NCBI GenBank assembly: GCA_031284645.1
Contig: JAITXS010000133.1
Location: 1 to 15,943, forward strand
DNA: 15,943 nt
Origin: Spirochaetaceae bacterium
GTDB taxonomy: Bacteria; Spirochaetota; Spirochaetia; Treponematales; Breznakiellaceae
Reading direction: 5' to 3'
The position numbers were made by a program, and so were the translations under genes. This document shows positions 1 through 6,443 of this stretch, one piece after another (position 1 is the first letter of the stretch; each line of letters starts with the position of its first letter). The notes under the pieces are model-generated. The model was not told the DNA's origin, searched no databases, and was given only the letters and a program-made list of their open reading frames with translations.

Positions 1-2
1 AT

Positions 3-413
3 CCGGTAGAAACGATTGGTAATTTAATAGAAAAGCAAGGCATTAGTTTTATAAGTTCCGTTGATGAAAATGGTTTTCCCAATACAAAGGCAATGTTACC
101 GCCGGTTAAACGGGAAGGCATAAAAATATTTTATTGGCATACTAATTCACCGTCAATGAGAATAAAACAATATAAAAATAATTCAAAGGCTTGTATATAC
201 TTTTATGAAAAACGGTTTTTTATGGGCGTAATGTTAAAAGGAACAATGGAAATATTAGACGATATAAAAACAAAGAAAGAAATATGGAAAGACGAATATA
301 CACAATATTATACAGGAGGAATTGGCGGAGGAGATTTTATAATAATAAAATTCACGGCAGAAAATGGACGGTATTATAGCAACTTTAGTTCAGAAGATTT
401 TAAGATAGAATAA
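3..413 (+). CDS. PNPOx-fold flavin-binding protein, 5'-truncated by window edge
   Basis: The reading frame is open from the left edge (P-V-E-T-I-G-N-L-I-E-K) to the stop at 411-413, so the gene starts outside the window and the first internal ATG (93) is not the true start. The visible 136 residues read like a small pyridoxamine-5'-phosphate-oxidase-related split-barrel protein: an N-terminal 'GISFISSVDENGFPNTKAM' strand pair, then 'IFYWHTNSPSMRIKQYKNNSKACIYFY', then 'GVMLKGTMEILDD', which is the usual order of FMN-binding barrel strands in these roughly 140-residue proteins. Family members bind FMN or F420 and are often called general-stress-protein-26-like; the substrate cannot be told from sequence. 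The gene is very AT-rich, like the Shedu-like gene downstream and unlike the selenium operon. It is followed by attC-like palindromes, so it may be an integron cassette gene. Confidence 0.72.
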   Translation, partial: PVETIGNLIEKQGISFISSVDENGFPNTKAMLPPVKREGIKIFYWHTNSPSMRIKQYKNNSKACIYFYEKRFFMGVMLKGTMEILDDIKTKKEIWKDEYTQYYTGGIGGGDFIIIKFTAENGRYYSNFSSEDFKIE

Positions 414-440
414 TAAAAAATAAGAGTATAAAAGCAGCCC

Positions 441-466
441 AAACTTCGCGTACAGGTCTGTTATGC
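441..466 (+). repeat. Direct repeat copy 1, ending in GTTATGC core
   Basis: AAACTTCGCGTACAG followed by GTCTGTTATGC. It matches the block at 587-616 (AAACTTTCGCATACAG ... GTTATGC) with small indels. The shared 3' heptamer resembles an integron attC right core (GTTRRRY) except for T at the second R. The copy sits only 27 bp after the stop of the upstream gene, too close for a complete attC, so it may be the end of a truncated site. Confidence 0.5.
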
Positions 467-534
467 GCTTCGGGTCTAAATGACTTCGGGGTTCCGTTCG
501 TCTAGGTCAGCTTCTCTTCCTACGTTCCACTTCA

Positions 535-616
535 CCCAAAGTTTTTGTGGCGCAAAATGCTACGCATTTTTTTTATCGCGTCATAAAAACTTTCGCATAC
601 AGCCGTAACGTTATGC
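535..616 (+). repeat. attC-like imperfect palindrome ending in GTTATGC
   Basis: The left arm AAAGTTTTTGTGGCGC (538-553) pairs with GCGTCATAAAAACTTT (578-593), with two mismatches that would be G-U wobbles in one strand. Inside it is a perfect hairpin AAAATGC-TAC-GCATTTT (554-570), and seven unpaired bases (571-577) lie on one side only. The block ends TAACGTTATGC at 606-616. An imperfect folded arm with one-sided unpaired bases next to a GTTATGC-type core is what single-stranded attC sites look like. The complementary left core (GCATAAC) is not seen at the expected place, so this is only attC-like. Confidence 0.45.
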
Positions 617-634
617 TCAATACCCATTAATCCA

Positions 635-663
635 TTGAATAAACATTTTAAAATATATATACT
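635..663 (+). promoter_or_regulatory. Sigma70-type promoter for the Shedu-like gene (leaderless)
   Basis: The -35 is TTGAAT (635-640), followed by a 17-bp spacer and the -10 TATACT (658-663). Taking -10 as positions -12 to -7 puts +1 at 670, the A of the ATG. There is no room for a leader and no good Shine-Dalgarno (only GAG at 664-666). The hexamer match and spacing are strong; leaderless translation is an inference. Confidence 0.6.
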
Positions 664-669
664 GAGATA

Positions 670-1509
670 ATGGAAGCAATAAAAGATCAGCAGATTAATT
701 ATTTTACTAAATTATTAGTATCAGAACCACCTAAAAATAGGCAAAAAGAACAAATAATACAAGATTATCTAGAAAGCCATTCTGATATGATTCCACTTAA
801 TATGATTTTAAATCATAATGTTTTATATGATTTTATATTTTCAAAATTGCCAATTAATAGTAGCTGTATTTCTGATTTATGCTATATTACAAAATCGTCT
901 GTTGAATATCGCATTGTATTAATAGAATTGGAAAGTCCTGATAAAAAAATATTTACAAATAATTTAAGTAAAATGATTTTTTCCTCTGAATTTAATGCGG
1001 CATTACAACAAATTAGGGATTGGAAAATATCACTTGAAAATGATAAATCTGAAATATTAAGAATTTTAAGTCCAATGCTTCGTATGCAACGGGAATATAA
1101 CGATCCCATTTCCTTTGCATATCAATTAATAATTGGAAGATCTTTTGAATACAGTAATAATGAAAAAAAGAAAAAAAATATTTTGAAAATTAAAGAAGAA
1201 ACTGATATTGATATAATGACATATGATTCATTAATTAATTGGTATAAAAATGATTACAAAAATTGGTACAAAAACATTATAAAATATGAAAAGGGAAGAT
1301 ACTCTATTAAAATAATGGACGCCATGCAGCAAGTATTTTTTGCCAATCTTACTCCTGCGGATATATCTTTAACGAAAAAACAAAGAGAACTATTAATTTT
1401 GGAAAATTATCAAATAAAAGATTGGGAAAACAATATACCTCTTGTGGTAAATTGTAAATATACAAGTCCTGAACAATTGTATAAATTGGAAAATGGGCAC
1501 TGCACATAA
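670..1509 (+). CDS. Shedu-like DUF4263 nuclease (putative anti-phage defence)
   Basis: This 279-residue protein resembles the DUF4263 family, the PD-(D/E)XK-type nuclease domain of Shedu (SduA) defence proteins. The core can be followed in order: an acidic strand with D69 (CISDLCYI), a strand with the E-x-E motif E86-L87-E88 followed by SP (IVLIELESPDKKIFT), the helix 'EFNAALQQIRDWK' (107-119) typical of this family, then the strand 'YQLIIGR' (151-157) and 'DIDIMTYDSLI' (179-189). Many family members have E-x-E rather than E-x-K here, so the lack of lysine need not mean inactivity. Shedu acts as a single-gene phage-defence effector; its role here is inferred. The start at 670 is set by a promoter with +1 at the ATG. 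The stop codon lies inside GCACATAACA (1502-1511), a possible attC left core. The gene is very AT-rich, which suggests horizontal acquisition. Confidence 0.68.
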   Translation: MEAIKDQQINYFTKLLVSEPPKNRQKEQIIQDYLESHSDMIPLNMILNHNVLYDFIFSKLPINSSCISDLCYITKSSVEYRIVLIELESPDKKIFTNNLSKMIFSSEFNAALQQIRDWKISLENDKSEILRILSPMLRMQREYNDPISFAYQLIIGRSFEYSNNEKKKKNILKIKEETDIDIMTYDSLINWYKNDYKNWYKNIIKYEKGRYSIKIMDAMQQVFFANLTPADISLTKKQRELLILENYQIKDWENNIPLVVNCKYTSPEQLYKLENGHCT

Positions 1510-1511
1510 CA
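1502..1511 (+). other. Possible attC left core overlapping the Shedu-like stop codon
   Basis: GCACATAACA contains CATAAC, the complement of GTTATG in the attC-like cores at 460 and 610, and the TAA stop of the Shedu-like gene lies inside it. An identical decamer occurs at 6138-6147. In integron cassettes the left attC core often touches the stop codon. The rest of any attC here is lost, because transposase-derived sequence begins within about 10 bp. Confidence 0.3.
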
Positions 1512-1517
1512 GGATAA

Positions 1518-1750
1518 GCGGCGTCTTTTACTACTTCCTGAGCATTCTTGCCGGGTTTAGTCGGCGCATCCTTACTTGGCGGATCTGTCAGGACATGAAG
1601 GGGCTGAATGCGGAATTGCTTCTGGCCGAGGCGAAGGAACTTTACCCGCAGGCTGCATCGCCGAGGGTCATCAGCGACAACGGCAGCCAGTTCATCTCGA
1701 AGGATTTTGAAGAGCTGGTAGTGCTTCTGGAATATGAGCACGCTCATTCA
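1518..1750 (+). pseudogene. IS3-type transposase (OrfB, rve domain) remnant
   Basis: The frame translates to 'VFYYFLSILAGFSRRILTW' followed by 'AELLLAEAKELYPQAASPRV' and then 'ISDNGSQFISKDFEELV'. This matches the integrase-core region of IS3-family OrfB transposases, including the second catalytic aspartate in SDNGxQF. The first catalytic Asp region upstream and the 'SPYYPQSNGKLER' part carrying the catalytic Glu are both missing: homology stops after 'HAHSS' near 1750 and the frame ends shortly afterwards at 1792. It also has Ala where most relatives have the conserved Asp of 'LDGYSR'. No terminal inverted repeats were found. It is GC-richer than the Shedu-like gene it abuts, and is an inactive scar at the junction of two blocks. 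Confidence 0.72.
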
Positions 1751-1906
1751 TCATGCATGAAACTCCCGCGCAAGCTCCTGATATTTCCCTGATTTAATCG
1801 CGCATAAAAATGAGTCAATGTACAGCGAATAGCAGAAATCTATTACCCTATTACCCTTCTTTTGGGTAACAGGGTTAGTCCATCCCTACTCCGATTAGCT
1901 TTGATA
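1751..1906. other. Intergenic spacer between IS remnant and selenium operon
   Basis: No gene is seen. The two flanking genes converge here. The only clear structure is the hairpin at 1845-1875, treated separately as a possible terminator. Confidence 0.6.
1845..1875 (-). terminator. Hairpin after xdh, possible operon terminator
   Basis: Arms ACCCTATTACCC (1845-1856) and GGGTAACAGGGT (1864-1875) pair at 11 of 12 positions around a 7-nt loop. On the minus strand the odd pair is a G-U wobble, which favours folding of the xdh transcript. It lies 31 bp past the xdh stop. The minus-strand sequence after it (AATAGATTTC) has only a weak T tract, so intrinsic termination is plausible but not certain. 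Confidence 0.42.
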
Positions 1907-4519
1907 TCAGGATTTCTTTTCCGGCGCTTTCTTCCGGTAGAAGGTGTTCTCCATCGGGAGTTTGTTGCGGAGTATTCCGTCTTTTGCGTAGTAAGCACCG
2001 CCTATGGCAGGACAGACGGGAATCGTCGCAAGCTCACCTACTCCTTTGGCTCCGTACGCAAGGGAAGCGGGGTTTTTTGGTTCTACCATGATAATATCCA
2101 TAGGCGGCGCTTCTGTTGCACGGATAAGTCCAAGGGTGCCGTACTTTGCTTTGGGATAAGCATATTCAAGAGGAAAATCTTCGGTAAGGGCGTAGCCCAT
2201 GCCCATTAAAAGTCCGCCCTCAATCTGACCTTCGGCCGATTTCGGGTTAATCACTCTTCCAAGATCATAGGCCGCGACAATACGTTCAATTTTGGTGTCG
2301 GCATCAAGAATGACCAGTGTCGCCGCATAACCGTAAGCAACATGGCTTACCGGATTTACCTTGTCGCTTCCCATAGGATCAGTTATCCCTGAGTATTCAG
2401 CATAAAATTCCCTACCCTCAAGCGCCAAAAGATCGCCGTCCGCTTTATCAAGGGCCTCTTTCAGTTTTAAAGCTGCCTGGCGCGTTGCTTCGCCGGTAAA
2501 TACAGTCTGGCGCGAGGCGGTTGTCGTGCCGGAATTGGGTGTGCGATGGGTATCGGGCGGCTCGACAAAGACTTGTTCAGGCGGAATATTTAAAGTTTCG
2601 CAGCTTATCTGGGTTACAACCGTGGCGATTCCCTGTCCGATACAGGCGGCGCTCGTCCTTACATGGGCGATTCCGCCTTCAACCGAAATGATACAGCGCC
2701 CAATATCGGGAAGTCCTACGCCGATACCGGCGTTTTTCAAGGCGCACGCTATACCAACGGGCTTTCCGGCGGCCCTTGATTGCTCATATATATCTTTAAC
2801 GGCAAGAAGGCAGGCTTCAAGCTCCGTATCCCCGCTTGCAATTTGCCCATTAGGCAGAATATCTCCCGGACGGATTACATTCCGGTATCGTATTTCCCAA
2901 GGAGAAATACCAACCATATCCGCAAGAAGATTCAGATTACTTTCAATTGCAAAGTTACTTTGACACACGCCGAATCCCCGAAACGCTCCGCCGGGGATAT
3001 TATTTGTGTAAACGGCTTTTCCGTCTATATCGATAACCTGATAATTATAGGGGCCTGCGGCATGAGTACAGGCCCTCTGGAGAACCGGCCCGCCAAGAGA
3101 GGCATACGCACCGGTATCAGAAATTATCACCGCTTTCATCGCGGTGAGTTTTCCGTTTTCATCACAGGCTGTTGTAAAATCCATTTCCATTGCATGGCGT
3201 TTTGGATGAAGATTGATACTTTCCTGTCTGTCAAGGAGTACTTTTACCGGCTTTTTGAGCAGGAACGCAGCGAGACAGGCGTGATGCTGGACGCTCATAT
3301 CTTCCTTACCGCCAAATCCGCCGCCGACAAATTGTCCTTTAACCCATATCTTTTCTTTTGGAATACCGAGCATACGGGCACATTCCCGCTGTTCATCATA
3401 GATACTCTGACCCGCTGAGTAGAGGATAAGGCCGTCTTCTCCGTCCGGACTTGCGATCGCGCACTCAGGTTCCATAAAAGCATGTTCGGTAAAAGGTGTT
3501 GAATAGTGGCGGGTAATCACATATTTTGATTGTGATATCACCGCATCGGCATCTCCGCGGACAAGATGCTCATGGGAGAGAATGTTTTTTTCTTTTTTAT
3601 GAATCAGCGGAGCGCCCTCCGCCATAGCCATCAGAGGATCTGTCAACGGTTCCAAAACTTCGTATTCAACTGATACCAGTTCTTTGACCTCCGAGAGAGA
3701 CTCTTTGCGGGTACATACCACAAGGGCCACTGTATCGCCGATAAAATGAGTAATCCCGCCCTCGCCAATCATCACATCATAATCAGAGATAAATTCAAGA
3801 TGACCGATTTTTATGTTGCCCGGCACATTTCCCGCAGTAAAGACGGCAACACAGTCAGGATGTGCAAGTGCCGAGTCACTCTGAATCTTTAAGACTTTTG
3901 CACGCGGGTATTTCGAACGGAGCGCCGAGGCATAAAGCATCCCGTCCAAGACAAGATCATCAACATATTTTCCGGTTCCAAGGGTCTTTGCCGGTGCATC
4001 AATCCGATGGAAGTCTTCGCCAAGAGAGCCGGTAAATTGCTTTTTCTCAACAGGTCTATTTTCCCGAAAAAAACGTGCAGCAAGAAGTATCGCTTCTTTA
4101 ATTTTTACATAGCCGGTGCAGCGGCAGATATTCCCCCGAATCGCCTTTGCAATATCATCGGGCGAGGGATCGTTATTCACGTCAAGCAGGGCTTTGGCGC
4201 TCATTACCATACCGGGGATACAGAAACCACATTGAACAGCGCCTGCCTGGGCAAAGGCAAACACGTATACTTCCTGCTCCCGTGCAGAAAGTCCCTCAAC
4301 AGTGACAACACTCTTACCCGCCAATTTGCTTAAAAGCGGAAGACAAGCCCGCGTTGCCTTGCCGTCTATAATCACCGTACAAGCACCGCAGGCTCCGGAA
4401 CCGCAGCCATTTTTTACCGCAGTAAGACGGAGATCATCACGCAAAAAATCGAGAAGTTTTCTGTCGGATCTGCCCTCAACTTCTTTCCCGTTAACGAACA
4501 AACGAATCAATTCACTCAT
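1907..4519 (-). CDS. xdh: Selenium-dependent molybdenum hydroxylase (xanthine dehydrogenase-like)
   Basis: This 870-residue single chain begins with a xanthine-oxidase-family [2Fe-2S] module. The plant-type cluster cysteines are C39, C44, C47 and C59; the second-cluster cysteines are C97, C100, C132 and C134 (CGFC ... CRC). The molybdopterin domain follows from about residue 167 (FHRIDAPAKTLGTGKYVDD), with SAGQSIYDEQ (Q371), GQFVGGGFGGKED (396-408), GAFRGFG (511-517) and the C-terminal AKGVGE with the likely catalytic Glu at 829. There is no FAD domain. The fused Fe-S/Mo layout and the length match the selenium-dependent molybdenum hydroxylase type, in which a labile non-selenocysteine selenium ligand sits on molybdenum. 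Such enzymes hydroxylate purines or related heterocycles; the substrate here is unknown. The first gene neighbours encode selenium-handling proteins. The start overlaps the DUF3343 stop by 8 bp and has an AGGGGGT ribosome binding site. Confidence 0.88.
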   Translation of the reverse strand: MSELIRLFVNGKEVEGRSDRKLLDFLRDDLRLTAVKNGCGSGACGACTVIIDGKATRACLPLLSKLAGKSVVTVEGLSAREQEVYVFAFAQAGAVQCGFCIPGMVMSAKALLDVNNDPSPDDIAKAIRGNICRCTGYVKIKEAILLAARFFRENRPVEKKQFTGSLGEDFHRIDAPAKTLGTGKYVDDLVLDGMLYASALRSKYPRAKVLKIQSDSALAHPDCVAVFTAGNVPGNIKIGHLEFISDYDVMIGEGGITHFIGDTVALVVCTRKESLSEVKELVSVEYEVLEPLTDPLMAMAEGAPLIHKKEKNILSHEHLVRGDADAVISQSKYVITRHYSTPFTEHAFMEPECAIASPDGEDGLILYSAGQSIYDEQRECARMLGIPKEKIWVKGQFVGGGFGGKEDMSVQHHACLAAFLLKKPVKVLLDRQESINLHPKRHAMEMDFTTACDENGKLTAMKAVIISDTGAYASLGGPVLQRACTHAAGPYNYQVIDIDGKAVYTNNIPGGAFRGFGVCQSNFAIESNLNLLADMVGISPWEIRYRNVIRPGDILPNGQIASGDTELEACLLAVKDIYEQSRAAGKPVGIACALKNAGIGVGLPDIGRCIISVEGGIAHVRTSAACIGQGIATVVTQISCETLNIPPEQVFVEPPDTHRTPNSGTTTASRQTVFTGEATRQAALKLKEALDKADGDLLALEGREFYAEYSGITDPMGSDKVNPVSHVAYGYAATLVILDADTKIERIVAAYDLGRVINPKSAEGQIEGGLLMGMGYALTEDFPLEYAYPKAKYGTLGLIRATEAPPMDIIMVEPKNPASLAYGAKGVGELATIPVCPAIGGAYYAKDGILRNKLPMENTFYRKKAPEKKS

Positions 4520-4778
4520 ATCGACCCCCTATCAAGATATATTCTTCAGTATCCCCCACTTCCGAGCATCGGAAAATTTTAAAAAAATCAATCCCGGCGG
4601 ATTCCAGCATATCGGCTAAAGGCCCTGCCTCATCGCTTTCAGTTCGGATAACATACACACAACAAGGGCCGAGACTTCTCGGTGCTGTATCAAGGATACA
4701 GGGGAAGCCTGCCTTTTTTAAAATCTGTTCGCCGTTAAGAGAATCCCGCATCTCATGAAAACTCAACAGCATATTCAT
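4512..4778 (-). CDS. DUF3343 small putative Se/S carrier protein
   Basis: This 88-residue protein matches the DUF3343 pattern: an N-terminal strand and helix 'LLSFHEMRDSLNGEQILKKAG' (interrupted here only for naming; residues 4-24), then 'FPCILDTAPRSLGPCCVYVI' and 'MLESAGIDFFKIF'. The Cys pair C39-C40 after 'PRSLGP' sits where family members carry a conserved cysteine, a candidate site for carrying selenium or sulfur. DUF3343 proteins are commonly encoded beside selenium-dependent molybdenum hydroxylases and YedE, and are thought to help deliver Se/S; that role is inferred from neighbourhood. The start at 4778 is preferred because the frame upstream (to 4820) is basic and unlike the family; a GGGGGA site lies 8 nt before it. 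ATG 4772 is an alternative. It overlaps the start of xdh by 8 bp, which suggests translational coupling. Confidence 0.75.
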   Translation of the reverse strand: MNMLLSFHEMRDSLNGEQILKKAGFPCILDTAPRSLGPCCVYVIRTESDEAGPLADMLESAGIDFFKIFRCSEVGDTEEYILIGGRYE

Positions 4779-4831
4779 GGCCCGCTTCCCCCATCTTCGC
4801 CGCGCCTTGCATGGCGGCACTTTTTTTTAAA

Positions 4832-5935
4832 CTACGCTTTAATCTCCGCAGCTTTCCGTGTTGTACATAAGGGAGCAAGAAAACTTATAAGAGCAAAGCC
4901 GATAAGAACTGCAATCTTCCCGTTCAGCGGTACACCGGAAGGAGAAGCCGCAATACCGAAGTTATGAGCTGTGGCTCCGGCAAGAAGAAAGGCGAAAATA
5001 CAAATTCCCGCGCCTGAATTTCCGTTACCGGCCTTTATCAGCTGGCGTAAGGGACAGCCCTCAATCAAAACAGAGCCGTATCCGACAAGGCCCATGCCAA
5101 GAAAGTTCCATAGCTGGTCCTGATGAGCTATGGGTTGACCGGCAAAACCCGGCTTAAAGTTACCGAGTATGATATTGCACATAAAAACCACAAGGATAAT
5201 CATAAGATAGCCGAAAAAACCACCTGCTTTACGAAGTAAAAAAATATCGCGGATGCCGCCGGCTATACAAAAATCGCTTTTTTGGCATAAGAGGCCGATG
5301 AGCAGGGCCGCAACAAGAGACACGATCACAGGCGCGTGTTGTGATCCTGGCCCCTGTTCGCTGAATTTGATAAAAGAAGGCTGTATCACCACAAAAACCA
5401 GCAATGCTACAGCTAAAAGCGGCAGGAGCAAAGAATTGGCCGTCCGGATACCCGTACCTGAATCCGCACTTTTCCCCAAAGAAAAACCCTTACGAAGCCA
5501 CAAACAGCCTGCCCCTATTCCGGCAAAGAAACCGGCTATGGCGGCAATCGCGTTAAAATCGCCTGATCCAAGACGGATCGCCATACGCAGAGGGCAGCCA
5601 AGCGCGACAAGGCAGCCAAGCATAACAAAAAACGCGATAACAAAACGGATAAGTACGCCGCTTTCTCCGGCAGTTCCTTTTCCTGAAAGCGGGTTCCACT
5701 CACGGCGGAACAAAGCGAGTCCAAAAGCGCCAAGCAGGATACCCGGAATTTCGGGCCGCAAATACTGTACGGTAGGAGTACCGTCCAATCCGAGAGCGCC
5801 TGCAATGTCACGGGTAAAACAGGCAATACAGAGTCCCATATTAGCCGGATTTCCGAGTTTTCCGAGCATAACAGCCACACCCCCGATTATTGCACCGGTA
5901 ACGATAATCCACGCATGATTTTTCGCACTCTTCAT
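4832..5935 (-). CDS. yedE: YeeE/YedE-family selenium metabolism membrane protein
   Basis: This 367-residue polytopic membrane protein has roughly nine or ten hydrophobic segments. It carries the hallmarks of the selenium-linked YedE branch of the YeeE/YedE (thiosulfate transporter-like) family: 'GNPANMGLCIACFTRDIAGA' with C36 and C39, followed by 'VQYLRPEIPG', then 'GCPLRMAIRLGSGD' in the first half, and 'QKSDFCIAGGIRDIFLLR' and 'EGCPLRQLIKAGNG' in the second. The paired GCPLR motifs and cysteines reflect the internal duplication of the family and are thought to pass sulfur or selenium species across the membrane. Start 5935 is chosen over an upstream in-frame ATG at 6004 because an AGGAG site lies 7 nt before it and the extra 23 residues are not membrane-like or family-like. 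It heads the operon; the DUF3343 gene follows within about 55 bp. Confidence 0.85.
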   Translation of the reverse strand: MKSAKNHAWIIVTGAIIGGVAVMLGKLGNPANMGLCIACFTRDIAGALGLDGTPTVQYLRPEIPGILLGAFGLALFRREWNPLSGKGTAGESGVLIRFVIAFFVMLGCLVALGCPLRMAIRLGSGDFNAIAAIAGFFAGIGAGCLWLRKGFSLGKSADSGTGIRTANSLLLPLLAVALLVFVVIQPSFIKFSEQGPGSQHAPVIVSLVAALLIGLLCQKSDFCIAGGIRDIFLLRKAGGFFGYLMIILVVFMCNIILGNFKPGFAGQPIAHQDQLWNFLGMGLVGYGSVLIEGCPLRQLIKAGNGNSGAGICIFAFLLAGATAHNFGIAASPSGVPLNGKIAVLIGFALISFLAPLCTTRKAAEIKA

Positions 5936-6015
5936 ATTTATTCTCCTGCTTAACTTATAGTTATAGTAAGCCCCATCTGATAAGTAGTGATAAAGATTAC
6001 GCAAGCCTACTATAT

Positions 6016-6043
6016 GTTAATATATAATCAGTAGTTACGTCAA
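6016..6043 (-). promoter_or_regulatory. Weak candidate promoter for the yedE operon
   Basis: On the minus strand TTGACG (6043-6038) is followed 15-17 nt later by AT-rich DNA with TATTAA/TTAACA as the best -10 options, neither close to consensus. It lies about 80 bp before the predicted yedE start, leaving a 5' leader that could hold control elements. It is the only -35-like hexamer seen in this spacer. Confidence 0.35.
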
Positions 6044-6103
6044 TACCAGTTTAGTTTTTTATCACTCTTTACCACACAGTATCAATGCTTATTAGCAAAA
6101 TAA

Positions 6104-6127
6104 TGGCTACATTTTTGGCTACATTTT
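6104..6127 (+). repeat. Perfect 12-bp tandem duplication
   Basis: TGGCTACATTTT occurs twice in direct succession (6104-6115 and 6116-6127). It lies just outside the yedE promoter region, at the host-side edge of the gene-free block, so it could be part of an attachment site, a regulator site, or a simple slippage duplication. Confidence 0.6.
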
Positions 6128-6137
6128 TAATAAAATA

Positions 6138-6147
6138 GCACATAACA
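6138..6147 (+). repeat. Second copy of GCACATAACA
   Basis: Identical to the decamer at 1502-1511 that overlaps the Shedu-like stop codon. The two copies flank the IS remnant and the whole selenium operon. A matching decamer in 16 kb can easily arise by chance; it is noted because the other copy is at a suspected cassette boundary. Confidence 0.3.
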
Positions 6148-6300
6148 TAATTCAACCAACAAGATTTTTTTGTAAAAATGCTTTGCCTATACCCAATCTA
6201 AAACCTTCACAGATGCGCGAGGAAGGGCACAGACGCGATGCAATCTGCAATGTGGTATGAATGTGTGTTTTGTATAAAAACAAACTCTCTAAATCGCATA

Positions 6301-6321
6301 TTTGTATTTTAGAAATACAAA
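6301..6321. repeat. Perfect 9-bp hairpin with 3-nt loop
   Basis: TTTGTATTT - TAG - AAATACAAA. It is the first of a run of perfect short palindromes with 3- or 4-nt loops in the gene-free region. Confidence 0.6.
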
Positions 6322-6335
6322 ACCGATACCACAGA

Positions 6336-6352
6336 CCGGAGCTGCGCTCCGG
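6336..6352. repeat. Perfect 7-bp GC hairpin with TGC loop
   Basis: CCGGAGC - TGC - GCTCCGG. It has the same closing GC...GC and 3-nt loop format as the hairpins at 554-570 and 6628-6638. Confidence 0.6.
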
Positions 6353-6368
6353 CATTTTTAGAAAGGTC

Positions 6369-6388
6369 AAAATTGCTTACGCAATTTT
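6369..6388. repeat. Perfect 8-bp hairpin with TTAC loop
   Basis: AAAATTGC - TTAC - GCAATTTT, 16 bp after the previous hairpin. The AAAA...TTTT stem and GC closure resemble AAAATGC - TAC - GCATTTT at 554-570. Confidence 0.6.
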
Positions 6389-6427
6389 CCCAAATCATTT
6401 TGTGGCAACAGCGGCATTGGTTCAACA

Positions 6428-6440
6428 AGTGCGCTGCACT
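6428..6440. repeat. 5-bp hairpin with GCT loop
   Basis: AGTGC - GCT - GCACT. It is short, but belongs to the same series of 3-nt-loop palindromes. Confidence 0.4.
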
Positions 6441-6443
6441 CAT

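Larger units (their letters stand above)
414..669. other. Gene-free spacer with attC-like palindromic DNA
   Basis: No ORF is supported in this 256-bp spacer. It is distinctly GC-richer than the two genes it separates. It contains two copies of a block ending in GTTATGC (441-466 and 587-616) and a large imperfect palindrome at 538-593. Its 3' end carries the promoter of the downstream gene. The layout resembles an integron cassette boundary. Confidence 0.6.

Noticed and set aside
1349..1747. 132-codon minus-strand ORF
   Set aside because: Overlaps the Shedu-like gene end and the transposase remnant in antisense; no recognisable protein features.
2780..3418. 212-codon plus-strand ORF
   Set aside because: Antisense shadow of the molybdenum hydroxylase gene, whose motifs run continuously through this interval.
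5253..5918. 221-codon plus-strand ORF
   Set aside because: Antisense shadow of yedE; Pro/Ser/Arg/Lys-rich composition with no family resemblance.
5936..6004. N-terminal extension of YedE starting at 6004
   Set aside because: The extra 23 residues are polar and unlike the family, while ATG 5935 has an AGGAG site at proper distance.
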